Source: Fidelibacterota bacterium
GTDB taxonomy: Bacteria > Pseudomonadota > Alphaproteobacteria > Rhodospirillales > Rhodospirillaceae
Assembly (NCBI GenBank): GCA_947475365.1
Contig: CANJOI010000005.1
Coordinates: 1-38,227 of the forward strand
DNA: 38,227 bases
Reading direction: 5' to 3'
Position numbers and translations under genes: made by a program. Under the pieces are notes generated by a model. It was not told where the DNA came from. It saw only the letters and a list, made by a program, of their open reading frames with translations, and did no database searches. Below, one piece after another: positions 25,491 through 35,897 of the stretch; position 1 is the stretch's first letter; each line of letters opens with the position of its first letter.

Positions 25491-26609
25491 GTGGAATTTG
25501 CAACTTTTGCCCTGACCATCGCCGCCGTCGTCATCGCGGGCGTGGCGCTGATGTTCGGGCTCAAGGGCCGCAATGCGGACGGCCTGACTCAGGTGGCCGA
25601 GAAGCTCGCCGACCAGCAGGCGCAGCTGGCTGGCCGGCTGTCGCAGATCGCCGAAGGACAATCGTCCGCTCAGGCGCGCATGGCCGAGCAGCTGCAACTG
25701 CAAGAGCGCGCCGTCACCAAGATGCTTGATCAGCGGCTGGCGGAAGTCACCCGCCGCGTGGCCGAGGATCTCGCCAAGTCCTCGACCAAGAGCACCGAGG
25801 TCATGGGGCAACTGCAGGAACGCCTGGCGGTGATCGACGCCGCCCAGCGCAACATCACCGAACTCTCCGCCGAAGTGGTGTCCTTGCAGGACATCCTGTC
25901 CAACAAACAGGCGCGCGGGGCCATCGGCCAGACCCAGATGGAAGACCTGGTGCGCAATATGCTGCCGCCCGGGGCCTTCGACTTTCAGTTCACCCTGTCC
26001 AACGGCAAGCGCGCCGATTGCGTGATCAAGCTGCCCAACCCGCCAGGCCTGATCGCGGTGGACTCAAAATATCCGCACGAGGCGTTCATGGCGCTGATGT
26101 CCGCCAAGGACGACCGTGAACGCACCCTCGCCGAGCAGTCCTTCAAAGTGGACGTGGTCAAGCACATCAAGGACATTGCCGAGAAATACATCATCCCCGG
26201 CGAGACCGCGGATTCCGCCATCATGTTCGTTCCGGCGGAATCGGTGTTCGCCGAATTACACGACCGGTTCCCGATGATCGTGGAGGAAGGTTTCAAGCGC
26301 CGGGTCTATATCGTCTCGCCCACCACCCTGATGGCGACCCTGAACACCATCCGCACCATCCTCAAGGACGCCAAGATGCGCGAACAGGCGCATGTGCTGC
26401 AGAAGGCCATCGGCGAGATGGTCAAGGATGTGGCGCTGCTCGACAAACGGGTCGGCGCGCTGGGAACGCATTTCGAGCTGGCGCAGAAGGATGTCCGGGA
26501 AATCCAGATCTCGACCCGCAAAATCACCGACCGCGGCGGCAAGATCGAGAGCATGCAACTCGATGGTGACGCCAAGGAACCGGCGTTGCGGCTGGTCAGC
26601 GATAATTGA
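25491..26609 (+). CDS. rmuC: RmuC-family protein (predicted nuclease-like recombination factor)
   Basis: A 372-residue protein linked in E. coli to limiting recombination at inverted repeats. Residues 1-24 form one membrane helix (FATFALTIAAVVIAGVALMFGL), residues of about 30-130 a coiled coil rich in Q, A and E, and the rest the RmuC domain, with the conserved nuclease-fold segments LSNGKRADCVIKLP, IAVDSKYPHEAF and later IVSPTTLMATLNTI. GTG 25491 is chosen because it starts just before the membrane helix and follows GGGGCGGA; a TTG at 25440 would add 17 polar residues. It converges with recR with only 21 nt between stop codons. Confidence 0.92.
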   Translation: MEFATFALTIAAVVIAGVALMFGLKGRNADGLTQVAEKLADQQAQLAGRLSQIAEGQSSAQARMAEQLQLQERAVTKMLDQRLAEVTRRVAEDLAKSSTKSTEVMGQLQERLAVIDAAQRNITELSAEVVSLQDILSNKQARGAIGQTQMEDLVRNMLPPGAFDFQFTLSNGKRADCVIKLPNPPGLIAVDSKYPHEAFMALMSAKDDRERTLAEQSFKVDVVKHIKDIAEKYIIPGETADSAIMFVPAESVFAELHDRFPMIVEEGFKRRVYIVSPTTLMATLNTIRTILKDAKMREQAHVLQKAIGEMVKDVALLDKRVGALGTHFELAQKDVREIQISTRKITDRGGKIESMQLDGDAKEPALRLVSDN

Positions 26610-26630
26610 ACCCCGCGCGGAAGGCGCGAC

Positions 26631-27224
26631 TCAAATAGGCCGCCGCGCCTTCAGCGCCGCCGAAATGGTCCCGTCATCCAGATAGTCGAGTTCACCGCCG
26701 ATGGGCATGCCCTGGGCGAGACCCGAGACGGCCGCTGACGTGCCTTGCAGGCGTTCGGCGATGTAGTGGGCGGTGGTCTGCCCATCCACCGTGGCGCTCA
26801 GCGCCAGGATCACTTCCTTCACGCCGGCCTCGGATGCGCGCCCCGCGAGCCTTTCGATCTTCAGGTCGCCCGGACCGATGCCGTCGAGCGGCGAGAGCAA
26901 ACCGCCGGTGACATGATAGCGCCCGCGAAATGCTCCGGTGCGCTCCAGCGCCCAGACATCGGCCACATCCTCCACCACGCAGATCACCGACGCATCCCGG
27001 CGTGGGTCGTTGCAAATGGTGCAGGGATCGACGCTGTCGAAATTGCCGCAGGTGGTGCACACCTTCACGCTGCGCGCCGCTGCTTCCAGGGTTTGCGCCA
27101 GCGGTTCCAGCAGGGTTTCGCGCCGTTTGATGAGCGCCAGCGCGATGCGCCGCGCTGAACGCGGGCCAAGTCCCGGCAGCTTGGAGAGGCTTTTGATCAG
27201 CGCCTCGATCTCAATGCCGGCCAT
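26631..27224 (-). CDS. recR: Recombination protein RecR
   Basis: A 197-residue DNA repair protein that acts with RecF/RecO to load RecA on gapped DNA. The domain order is visible: helix-hairpin-helix ([14 protein letters not shown]), a four-cysteine zinc finger (C56, C59, C68, C71), then a Toprim domain ([30 protein letters not shown]) and a C-terminal Walker-like segment ([15 protein letters not shown]). The start codon follows the ybaB stop with no gap. Order dnaX-ybaB-recR is widely conserved. Confidence 0.97.
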   Translation of the reverse strand: MAGIEIEALIKSLSKLPGLGPRSARRIALALIKRRETLLEPLAQTLEAAARSVKVCTTCGNFDSVDPCTICNDPRRDASVICVVEDVADVWALERTGAFRGRYHVTGGLLSPLDGIGPGDLKIERLAGRASEAGVKEVILALSATVDGQTTAHYIAERLQGTSAAVSGLAQGMPIGGELDYLDDGTISAALKARRPI

Positions 27225-27544
27225 TTAGAAGGGAAGCTTGAAGCCGGGCGGCAGCGGCAGGCCGCCGGTGAGTTTGCTCATTTCCTCTTGGGAATGGGCA
27301 TCGGTCTTGGCCTTGGCGTCATTGACGGCCGCGACGATCAGGTCTTCCAGAACCTCGGCTTCGCTGGCGACCATCAGGCTGGGGTCGATCTTCAGGCGCT
27401 TGAGCTCGCCCTTGCCGTTCATGGTGGCCTGCACCATGCCGCCGCCGGACGCTCCGGTCATTTCGAGTTCAGCGAGCTGGGCCTGCATGTCCGACATGCG
27501 GTTCTGCATGTCCTGCACCTGCTTCATGATCTGGCCGAGGTTCT

Positions 27545-27548
<4 letters not shown>
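27225..27548 (-). CDS. ybaB: YbaB/EbfC-type nucleoid-associated protein
   Basis: A 107-residue DNA-binding protein that forms a tweezer-like homodimer. The family pattern is clear: an N-terminal helix MKNLGQIMKQVQDMQNRM..., the strand TMNGKGELKRLKIDPSL, the segment VLEDLIVAAVNDA and the glycine-rich end GGLPLPPGFKLPF. Its ATG at 27548 overlaps the dnaX stop (ATGA), which decides the start over the longer open frame. recR follows directly. Confidence 0.96.
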
Positions 27549-29242
<1,694 letters not shown>

Positions 29243-29288
29243 GAACCGTGTCTGACCGGGGCTGAGAAAAGGGCGGGGGAAGTAAGGT

Positions 29289-29384
29289 GAGAGACTGGAC
29301 AGCGACCCGGGCCGAAACTCGTTACGGCTGCTTCCTTCCGGACCTGACCGGGTTGGCGAGGAGCCCGTCCACCGCCAGCCTCTC
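29289..29384 (-). ncRNA. ffs: Signal recognition particle RNA (4.5S, small bacterial type)
   Basis: On the minus strand the conserved SRP domain IV core reads GGTCAGGTCCGGAAGGAAGC (about 29354-29330), with the GGAA tetraloop and asymmetric internal loop that bind Ffh. The ends close in a 10-bp helix: GAGAGGCTGG (from 29384) pairs with CCAGTCTCTC (to 29289), with one G-U wobble. The predicted length of 96 nt fits the small bacterial form. The exact ends are inferred from the closing helix. It lies upstream of dnaX. Confidence 0.93.
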
Positions 29385-29393
29385 GAGGGGCAC

Positions 29394-29422
29394 TATATCA
29401 GACAGCCGAACGGCGGACGCAA
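29394..29422 (-). promoter_or_regulatory. Candidate promoter of the SRP RNA gene
   Basis: On the minus strand TTGCGT (29422-29417) and GATATA (29399-29394) are 17 bp apart, placing a start a few bases ahead of the 5' end of the closing helix. An overlapping TATAGT (29397-29392) is an equally good -10 with a longer spacer. Confidence 0.5.
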
Positions 29423-29465
29423 GGGCCCTCAAAAGTTGTCTTAAATGCCTCTCAGGGCTGTATTT

Positions 29466-29479
29466 TTGGCATTTGCCAA
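29466..29479. promoter_or_regulatory. Dyad TTGGCA-TT-TGCCAA between ffs-dnaX and gpmI
   Basis: A perfect 6-bp inverted repeat around 2 nt in the roughly 200-bp region between divergent transcription units. Its size and symmetry suit a dimeric DNA-binding regulator. Nothing identifies the protein. Confidence 0.35.
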
Positions 29480-29582
29480 CGCCCGCCGGAGCGGTCAAAA
29501 GCACTCTGGGCCGCCCGCACGTGAAATATAGCCCCCAGGCCGGGTACAAGCCCGCGAATCGACGCCCTATATTGTGAGCCTC

Positions 29583-31181
29583 ATGGACACCACGCCGCTT
29601 CCCCCTTCTTCTCCCGGCCGCCCCCGCCCTGTGGTGCTGTGCATCCTGGACGGCTGGGGTTCCCGCGCCGAGCGGGAAGACAACGCCGTCGCCCAAGCCA
29701 AACTGCCGGTGTGGGACCGGCTGTTGAAGGAATGTCCCCACGCCCTGGTCGCCACCAGCGGGCGCGACGTGGGCCTGCCGGACGGGCAGATGGGCAACTC
29801 CGAAGTCGGCCACATGAACATCGGCGCGGGCCGGATTCTGACCCAGGAATTGCCGCGCATCGATTTGGCCATCGCCGACGAGTCCATTCTTCAGAACCCC
29901 TCATTGAGCGCGTTCAAGACCGCGCTCGCGGGCACCGGCGGCGCTTGCCATATCCTTGCGCTGATCTCACCGGGTGGCGTGCATTCACATCAGGATCATA
30001 TCGTCGCCCTCGCGCGCCTGCTTGATCGCGCCGGCATCCCGGTGCGCATCCACGCCTTCCTCGATGGCCGTGATACGCCGCCGCAATCGGCGCTGGGCTT
30101 CATGGAAAAATTCCTGAGCGATCTCGCGGGCCTCAAGGACACCACAGTCGCCACTGTCGGCGGGCGCTATTACGGCATGGACCGCGACAAGCGCTGGGAG
30201 CGTGTCGCGAAAGCCTACGGCGTGATCGTCAACGGCCAGGGCGCGCAAGCGAGCGATCCTCTCTCCGCCATTCGCGCCTCTTACGACGCCAAGGTCACCG
30301 ACGAATTCATGCTGCCAGTGGTGATCGCAGGCTATCGGGGCATGAAGGACGGCGACGGCCTGCTCATGGGCAACTTCCGCGCCGACCGGGTGCGCCAGAT
30401 CGCAGCGGCGCTGCTGGATCCGAAGTTCGACGGCTTCCCGCGCGCGCGCACCGTACATTTTTCCGGCGCGGTCAGCCTCACCGAATACTCAAAGGCGCTG
30501 ACCACACTCATGGCGGTGATGTTTCCGCCCCAGGAGGCTATCAACACACTTGGCGAGGTGCTCGCCAAGCAAGGCCTTACCCAACTGCGCATCGCGGAAA
30601 CCGAGAAGTACGCCCACGTTACCTTCTTTCTGAATGGCGGAGTCGAAGCCGAATTTCCGGGCGAGAACCGCATCATGGTCCAGAGCCCCAAGGTCGCCAC
30701 CTACGACCTGCAGCCGGAAATGTCCGCGCCCGAGGTCACCGACAGGATCGTCGAAGCCATCGAAAACCGCCGGTTTGACGTGATTATCGTCAACTATGCC
30801 AATGGCGACATGGTCGGCCACTCCGGCATTCTCGCGGCCGCCATCAAGGCCGCCGAGGCCCTCGACACCGCCCTCGGCCGGCTGGAAACCGCGTTGAAGA
30901 AAGCCGGCGGCTGCATGCTGATCTCCGCCGATCACGGCAACCTGGAAATGATGCGCGACCCCGAGACCGGCGAGCCGCACACCCAGCACACCCTGTTCAA
31001 AGTGCCGCTGGTGCTGGTCAACGGACCCGCCGATGTGACCGCCCTCAGTGACGGCAGGCTATCTGATCTGGCGCCCACGGTGCTCGACCTCCTGGATCTC
31101 GCGAAGCCGGCTGAGATGACCGGCCACTCGCTGCTCGCGCATCATGCGGAGCCGTCGCGGAGTCACCGTGCCACGGCCTAG
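29583..31181 (+). CDS. gpmI: Phosphoglycerate mutase, 2,3-bisphosphoglycerate-independent
   Basis: A 532-residue Mn-dependent alkaline-phosphatase-superfamily enzyme interconverting 3- and 2-phosphoglycerate in glycolysis. Key motifs: CILDGWG (metal ligand D23), GNSEVGHMNIGAGR with the phosphorylated serine S73, ISPGGVHSHQDH, FLDGRDTPP, GRYYGMDRD, GNFRADRVRQI, VNYANGDMVGHSG and SADHGNLEMM. Length is normal. ATG 29583 is chosen; a GTG at 29574 would add three residues. No strong ribosome-binding site is visible, and a TATATT box (29568-29573) lies so close that the transcript could be nearly leaderless. The envC-like gene starts before its stop. Confidence 0.96.
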   Translation: MDTTPLPPSSPGRPRPVVLCILDGWGSRAEREDNAVAQAKLPVWDRLLKECPHALVATSGRDVGLPDGQMGNSEVGHMNIGAGRILTQELPRIDLAIADESILQNPSLSAFKTALAGTGGACHILALISPGGVHSHQDHIVALARLLDRAGIPVRIHAFLDGRDTPPQSALGFMEKFLSDLAGLKDTTVATVGGRYYGMDRDKRWERVAKAYGVIVNGQGAQASDPLSAIRASYDAKVTDEFMLPVVIAGYRGMKDGDGLLMGNFRADRVRQIAAALLDPKFDGFPRARTVHFSGAVSLTEYSKALTTLMAVMFPPQEAINTLGEVLAKQGLTQLRIAETEKYAHVTFFLNGGVEAEFPGENRIMVQSPKVATYDLQPEMSAPEVTDRIVEAIENRRFDVIIVNYANGDMVGHSGILAAAIKAAEALDTALGRLETALKKAGGCMLISADHGNLEMMRDPETGEPHTQHTLFKVPLVLVNGPADVTALSDGRLSDLAPTVLDLLDLAKPAEMTGHSLLAHHAEPSRSHRATA

Positions 31182-32502
31182 AACGCTCAGCGCGGCTTTT
31201 GTCTGCCTCTTCGCCGCCGGGGCGAGCGCGGCCGATGCGCCCGACCCTTCCCAGCTCAAGGCCCTTGAACGCAATCTCGAGGAGACCAGCGCCGCCCGCG
31301 ATAAGCTGCGCGGCGAGAGCGTCGGGATCGCGCGCGACATCGAAGCCATCCGCACCGACCTGATCCGGACGGCCAAAGAAATCCAGGACCAGGAACGCTC
31401 GCTCACCATCATGGAAAGCCGCGTCCGGGATCTGGAGCAGAGCGCCGCGCGCATGAGCGCGACGCTCACCCAGCGCGACGGGCAAATGACCCAGGTGTTG
31501 CTCGCGCTCGAGCGCCTGGCGCTGCGCCCGACCGACGCATTGTCGCTGTCGCCGCTGGCGCCCGCCGACGCGGTACGCACCGCGATCCTGCTGCGCGCCG
31601 CGCTGCCTCACATCAAGCAGTCCGAAATTTCGCTGCAAAAGGAACTGGCCGGTCTCTATGCCGTGCGCGCCGATGCGCAACAGCAGAAGGAAGCCGCCGC
31701 CGCCGCCGCCGCGGCGCTGCTGACCAAACGCGGGCAGCTGGAAGCCTTGGAGCGCGAGAAAGGCGCCCGTCAGGTGCAGCTCGCGAGTCGCAGCGAGGAG
31801 CTGGATGTGCGTGTCACCAAGATGGCGCGCGACGCCCAGGACTTGCGCGATCTTTTCGCCAAACTCGCGGAGGAAAAAACCTCCCGTGACAAAGTGGCCG
31901 CGGAACAGGCCGCCACCGAGAAAGCCGCTGCCGAAAAGGCCCGGGCTGAGGAAGCCGCGAAGGCCGCCGCGACCGAAAAGACCAAAGCCAAAACGGCCGA
32001 ACCGCCGCCCGCCGCAACTTCACCCCATGACGTTGCTGTAACCCGGTCCTTCGCCAAGGCCCGCGGCACCATGCCGTTTCCGGTCGCAGGCTCCCTGGCG
32101 ACCCGCTACGGCGAGGCGGCCGGAAGCGCCGAAGACCCTGGCTTAAGGGCCAAAGGCATCACCATTACCACCCGTGGAGGAGCCCAGGTTGTGGCGCCCT
32201 TCGATGGCATCGTCGCCTTCGCCGGACCGTTCCGCGGTTATGGGCAGCTATTGATCATCGAACATAGCGAGGGATATCATACTTTGCTGGCTGGAATGGG
32301 CCGTATAGACGCCGTCGTTGGCGCCCGAGTCCTGGCCGGCGAACCGGTCGGCGTCATGGAAAACGCTCAAAATTCAGCCGGCGAGAAAGCCGATACGTCG
32401 AAGGCGGGCGCGCCATCACTTTATGTCGAGTTGCGGCGCGACGGTCAGCCGATCAATCCTCTTCCATGGCTCGCCGCGGCCGCGGGAAAAAGCAGCGGCT
32501 AG
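31168..32502 (+). CDS. EnvC-like LytM factor (degenerate M23 domain)
   Basis: A 444-residue periplasmic protein of the murein-hydrolase-activator type. A signal peptide (FVCLFAAGASAAD) is followed by two coiled-coil stretches (about 30-110 and 150-275) rich in A, E, K and Q, a Pro/Ala linker and a C-terminal M23/LytM fold (about 295-440). Zinc ligands are lost: the usual H-x-x-x-D start reads AKGITIT, and the usual H-L-H-F-E near the end reads SLYVEL. It should therefore activate an amidase rather than cut peptidoglycan itself, as EnvC does for AmiA/B; that role is inferred. GTG 31168 is chosen for its GGAG 5 nt upstream and signal peptide; ATG 31144 is an alternative. It overlaps gpmI by 14 nt. 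Confidence 0.88.
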   Translation: MPRPRTLSAAFVCLFAAGASAADAPDPSQLKALERNLEETSAARDKLRGESVGIARDIEAIRTDLIRTAKEIQDQERSLTIMESRVRDLEQSAARMSATLTQRDGQMTQVLLALERLALRPTDALSLSPLAPADAVRTAILLRAALPHIKQSEISLQKELAGLYAVRADAQQQKEAAAAAAAALLTKRGQLEALEREKGARQVQLASRSEELDVRVTKMARDAQDLRDLFAKLAEEKTSRDKVAAEQAATEKAAAEKARAEEAAKAAATEKTKAKTAEPPPAATSPHDVAVTRSFAKARGTMPFPVAGSLATRYGEAAGSAEDPGLRAKGITITTRGGAQVVAPFDGIVAFAGPFRGYGQLLIIEHSEGYHTLLAGMGRIDAVVGARVLAGEPVGVMENAQNSAGEKADTSKAGAPSLYVELRRDGQPINPLPWLAAAAGKSSG

Positions 32503-32539
32503 GCGAAACGTTTAAATTTTCTGGGATGGTGTCACACCC

Positions 32540-33982
32540 ATGCGTCTGAAGACTTTTAAGGCCGGCTTCCGCCGGCGTGCATTCGCGGCTTCGGTGGTGG
32601 CGCTGTCCACCGCGTTTCTGACACCGGCCGGCCAAGCCGCGGACGTCAAGATCGCGCCCAAGGGCGCCAAGTTCTCCGAGGACACTTACAAGTACCTCGA
32701 ACTCTTTGGCGACGTGTTCGAACGCGTGCGCAAGGACTACGTCGAGGACGTGTCCGACCAGCAGCTGCTCGAAAACGCCATCAACGGTATGCTCACCGGC
32801 CTCGATCCGCATTCCGGGTACATGCCGGCCAAGAGCTTCCAGGACATGCAGGAGCAGACCAAGGGTGAGTTCGGGGGCCTCGGCATCGAGGTCGTGATGG
32901 ATAACGGCTTTGTCAAAGTGGTCTCGCCGATCGACGACACCCCGGCGTCCCGCGCCGGCATCCAGTCGGGCGACTACATCGTCGCCATCGACGGCAAGTC
33001 CGCCGGCGGCCTGACGCTCAACGAGGCGGTCGACAAGATGCGCGGCCCCATCAACAGCTCCATCACCGTCACCATCCGCCGCATCGGCCAGGATCCGTTC
33101 GATGTGAAGATGGCCCGCGCCGTGATCAAGGTGCGCACCGTCAGCGCGCGCGCCGAAAACGACGTCGCTTATATCCGCATCGCCCAGTTCACCGAACAGA
33201 CCCAGCCCGGTCTCGACAAGGCGATGAAGGACATGAAGGAAAAAATCGGCGACAAGCTGAAAGGCTATGTCATCGATCTGCGCAACAACCCGGGCGGCCT
33301 GCTCGATCAGGCGGTGTCGGTGTCCGATACTTTCCTCGACCGCGGCGAGATCGTGTCCACGCGCACCCGCCACAGCGAAGAGACCCAGCGTTTCAACGCC
33401 AAGGCCGGCGACCAGGCCGACGGCAAGCCCATCGTCGTGCTGATCAACGACGGCTCGGCCTCCGCGTCGGAAATCGTCGCCGGCGCGCTGCAGGACCACG
33501 GCCGCGCCATCCTGCTCGGCACCAAGAGCTTCGGCAAAGGTTCGGTCCAGACCATCATCCCGCTGGCCCGCGGCGAAAGCGCCATGCGCCTGACCACCGC
33601 GCGCTACTACACGCCGAGCGGCCGCTCGATCCAGGCGCTCGGCATCGAGCCGGATATCGAGGTCCAGCCGGCGAAGGTGGAGAAGATCGTCAGCGCCGCG
33701 GCCAGCCTTCGCCGCGCCGAAGCGGACCTGAAGGGCGCGCTCAAGAACGACACCGTCAAGGACAAGGCGCCTGACGGCAAAGCGGCGCCCGGCCCGACCT
33801 CCCAGGCCCCGGGTGCTCCCGGAGCCCCGTCGGCCGGCGCGAAAGCGCCAGGCCCCGGTGACGCCGCCGCGGCGCCGGAACAACCGCCCGAAGACTATCA
33901 GCTCACCAGGGCGCTGGACCTGCTGCGCGGCATCGCGCTCTATCAGCGGGCCTCGGCCGGCGGCACCAGCGCCGTCAAATAA
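32540..33982 (+). CDS. ctpA: Carboxyl-terminal processing protease (S41, CtpA)
   Basis: A 480-residue periplasmic serine protease. The N-terminus carries a signal peptide (about 1-34, cleavage near GQAA). A PDZ domain (about 110-190, GLGIEV and SGDYIVAIDG) follows, then the S41 core with LRNNPGGLL and the Ser-Lys catalytic dyad S308 in NDGSASASE and K333 in SFGKGS, 25 residues apart as in Prc. The C-terminus has a Pro/Ala/Gly linker (about 415-455) and a conserved DYQLTRALDLLRG segment. Such proteases trim envelope hydrolases or lipoproteins; the EnvC-like neighbour 37 nt upstream fits a role in cell-wall remodelling. A strong terminator follows. Confidence 0.95.
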   Translation: MRLKTFKAGFRRRAFAASVVALSTAFLTPAGQAADVKIAPKGAKFSEDTYKYLELFGDVFERVRKDYVEDVSDQQLLENAINGMLTGLDPHSGYMPAKSFQDMQEQTKGEFGGLGIEVVMDNGFVKVVSPIDDTPASRAGIQSGDYIVAIDGKSAGGLTLNEAVDKMRGPINSSITVTIRRIGQDPFDVKMARAVIKVRTVSARAENDVAYIRIAQFTEQTQPGLDKAMKDMKEKIGDKLKGYVIDLRNNPGGLLDQAVSVSDTFLDRGEIVSTRTRHSEETQRFNAKAGDQADGKPIVVLINDGSASASEIVAGALQDHGRAILLGTKSFGKGSVQTIIPLARGESAMRLTTARYYTPSGRSIQALGIEPDIEVQPAKVEKIVSAAASLRRAEADLKGALKNDTVKDKAPDGKAAPGPTSQAPGAPGAPSAGAKAPGPGDAAAAPEQPPEDYQLTRALDLLRGIALYQRASAGGTSAVK

Positions 33983-34014
33983 GGCCTAACCGGCTGCATA
34001 ACCTCACGTCATGG

Positions 34015-34056
34015 GGCCCATCCTTAACAGCGTGTTAAGGGTGGGCCTCTTACTTT
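34015..34056 (+). terminator. Intrinsic terminator after ctpA
   Basis: A 15-bp stem (34015-34029 with 34033-34047, one G-U pair) with loop GCG, followed by TCTTACTTT. It starts 32 nt after the ctpA stop, so the YibQ-like gene probably needs its own promoter; a TATAGT box (34067-34072) lies just downstream but no good -35 was found. Confidence 0.85.
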
Positions 34057-34081
34057 AGGCTCGTACTATAGTGTGCGTGCT

Positions 34082-34102
34082 GGCTGTGGCGGTGCCACAG
34101 CC
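34082..34102 (+). promoter_or_regulatory. Hairpin in the leader of the YibQ-like gene
   Basis: GGCTGTGGC (34082-34090) and GCCACAGCC (34094-34102) form a perfect 9-bp stem with a 3-nt loop. It lies 13 nt before the structured repeat. No T-run follows, so it is not a terminator; it may be a regulatory RNA hairpin or an operator. Confidence 0.5.
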
Positions 34103-34115
34103 ATGTATGCTGGTC

Positions 34116-34158
34116 GCATTTTCCACGGTGAACCGACGCCCACTTCACCTGAAAATGC
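34116..34158 (+). repeat. Structured 43-bp inverted repeat in the YibQ-like leader (copy 2)
   Basis: Outer arms GCATTTTC (34116-34123) and GAAAATGC (34151-34158) and inner arms GGTGAA (34127-34132) and TTCACC (34144-34149) enclose the 11-nt loop CCGACGCCCAC. It matches copy 1 (13274-13317) in loop, order of arms and orientation relative to the gene, but its stems carry compensatory changes. It ends 20 nt before the GTG start at 34179, the same distance as copy 1 from argB. Confidence 0.8.
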
Positions 34159-34178
34159 TCTGTGGCGGAGCGCAGCCC

Positions 34179-35897
34179 GTGCTGAATTTCCTCAAGCGTG
34201 GCGGTCAGGCGAAAGATCCCTTCAGCGGGGATGGCGACGACATGTTCGACGCCGAATCGCGTTTCGCCGGCAAGGGCCCCAAAATTGCCTTGGCCGCGAG
34301 TGTGGTGTTGTTCCTGATGCTGGCCGGCGGCATCGCCGCAATCATCATGACGGGAAAAGACACGCCACCGCCCGTGACCGGCAGTTTCGCCGATATCGAA
34401 GTGGTCGATGAACCGGAACCGGCCGCCACTGCGGCGGCGCCGGCTGTGCCAGCCGCGCCCGGTGCACCCGCAGCGAAAGCTGTTGCCACCGACGCGGCCG
34501 CCGCCACCGACCGTTCCGTCGAACGCCGGCCATGGCTCGCGGCCCCCCCGGGAAGCACCGAAAAGCGCCCCGGCGTGAACGAGCCCGCACCAAAAGCGGC
34601 GGAGACCAAGACGGCAGCGAAAGCGCCGGACGTCAAAGCCGCGGAAACCAAAGCGCCGGAAACCAAGGCGCCGGAAGCCAAAACTGCTTTGATGACACCG
34701 CCGCCGGCGGTCGCGCCGCCGGCGAAGGCGCCGGAAGCCAAAGCGCCTGAGGTAAAAGCGCCTGAGGCCAAGGCACCTGAGGCCAAAGCCCCCGAAATCA
34801 AGGCGGCGCAAGCACCCGCGCCCGCACCTGCCAAGACCGCGGAAGCCCCCAAAGAGCCCGCAAAGGAACCCGCGCCCGCCGTCGCCGATGCATCACCGTT
34901 CGGCCCCGCACCCGGTGCGCCCGGCCTGTTCGGCGCACCGGTCGGCTCCGATGGCGGTCCTTCAGTGGCCGGTGGACGTCCACGGTTGGTGGACCCGGCC
35001 CAGCCGCCCATCGACAAAACCGCGATCGCATCACCCCCGCCGCGCTTCGCTAATATTGTGACTCCGCGCAAGGACCCCACACCGGCCAAGACGGCGCCCA
35101 ACACCGCCAAGGTGGCCGTGGTGATCGACGGGTTAGGTCTGAGCCAGAGCGCCACCGATGCGGCCATCACCAAGCTGCCGGCCGCCGTGACCCTCGCCTT
35201 CAGCCCTTACACGCGCAACCTCAAGAAGTGGACCGAGAAGGCCAAAGCCGGCGGTCACGAGGTGCTGATCCAGGTCCCCATGGAGAGCAAGGCGTTCCCG
35301 GCCGAGGATCCGGGACCCCTCGGCCTGTTGACCAGCATCGAAGCCAAGGAAAATGCGCTACGCCTGGACGCGGTCCTCAAGGATGCGGGCGACGCTGTCG
35401 GCGTGCTCGATTCCGAAGGCAGCAAGTTCCGCGAGTCCGAGGCGCATATCAATGCGGTGTTCACGAAGCTCAAGGAAAAGAACTTGTTCTATGTGCAGGG
35501 CGAGCCGGGTGTGCGCGTCGGTGAAGCCAGTGTACCGGTGGCCGTGACCGATGTGGTGTTGGACGAACGGCCGTTCCGTGCCGCGGTCGACGCGCGCCTC
35601 GATTACGCCGAGCGCCTCGCCAAATACCAGGGCAGCGCTGTCGCCACCGTGGGTGCCAAGCCCGTGAGCTTTGAACGCCTGGTGCTATGGCTGGAACAGG
35701 CCCAGAAGAAGGGCGTTCAACTGGCGCCGATCTCCGAAGTGCTGATCAGATCGGAAGCCGCCAACGCCCCGGCGCCGAAGGCCGCGGAGCCGGCGAAGGG
35801 CAAGGCCGAGGCCGCACCCGCGAAAGGTAAGGCGGCGGAACGCGACGCCCCGCCCGCGAAAGCCAAGGCGGAACCCAAGGCTAAGACCGCTCACTAA
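34179..35897 (+). CDS. YibQ-like divergent polysaccharide deacetylase with one membrane anchor
   Basis: A 572-residue envelope protein. A cytoplasmic N-terminus is followed by one membrane helix (about 35-57), a 250-residue Ala/Pro/Lys-rich periplasmic linker with KAPE repeats, then the divergent deacetylase domain (about 305-530), starting VAVVIDGLGLS and ending APISEVL. The family is related to NodB-type carbohydrate esterases, but its activity is not established. A second low-complexity Ala/Lys tail follows. GTG 34179 is chosen because GGAG (34167-34170) lies 8 nt upstream; in-frame starts further up fall inside leader hairpins. The stop shares one base with the rppH start (TAATG). Confidence 0.9.
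   Translation: MLNFLKRGGQAKDPFSGDGDDMFDAESRFAGKGPKIALAASVVLFLMLAGGIAAIIMTGKDTPPPVTGSFADIEVVDEPEPAATAAAPAVPAAPGAPAAKAVATDAAAATDRSVERRPWLAAPPGSTEKRPGVNEPAPKAAETKTAAKAPDVKAAETKAPETKAPEAKTALMTPPPAVAPPAKAPEAKAPEVKAPEAKAPEAKAPEIKAAQAPAPAPAKTAEAPKEPAKEPAPAVADASPFGPAPGAPGLFGAPVGSDGGPSVAGGRPRLVDPAQPPIDKTAIASPPPRFANIVTPRKDPTPAKTAPNTAKVAVVIDGLGLSQSATDAAITKLPAAVTLAFSPYTRNLKKWTEKAKAGGHEVLIQVPMESKAFPAEDPGPLGLLTSIEAKENALRLDAVLKDAGDAVGVLDSEGSKFRESEAHINAVFTKLKEKNLFYVQGEPGVRVGEASVPVAVTDVVLDERPFRAAVDARLDYAERLAKYQGSAVATVGAKPVSFERLVLWLEQAQKKGVQLAPISEVLIRSEAANAPAPKAAEPAKGKAEAAPAKGKAAERDAPPAKAKAEPKAKTAH
34725..34799 (+). repeat. Five tandem 15-bp coding repeats (KAPEx)
   Basis: Five consecutive copies encode K-A-P-E followed by A, V, A, A and I. 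Looser copies precede them (for example ETKAPETKAPEAK from about 34644). They lie in the periplasmic linker of the YibQ-like protein, and their number may vary between strains. Confidence 0.8.

Noticed and set aside
29245-29574. Short plus-strand open frames across the SRP RNA
   Set aside because: They overlap the structured SRP RNA and have no ribosome-binding site or recognisable product.
32453-33883. Long minus-strand open frame opposite ctpA
   Set aside because: The S41 protease motifs on the plus strand are complete; the reverse product is repetitive Arg/Gly/Asp-rich sequence.
34635-34806. CRISPR-like or mobile repeat in the YibQ-like gene
   Set aside because: The repeats are in frame, encode a KAPEx periplasmic linker, and have no unique spacers.
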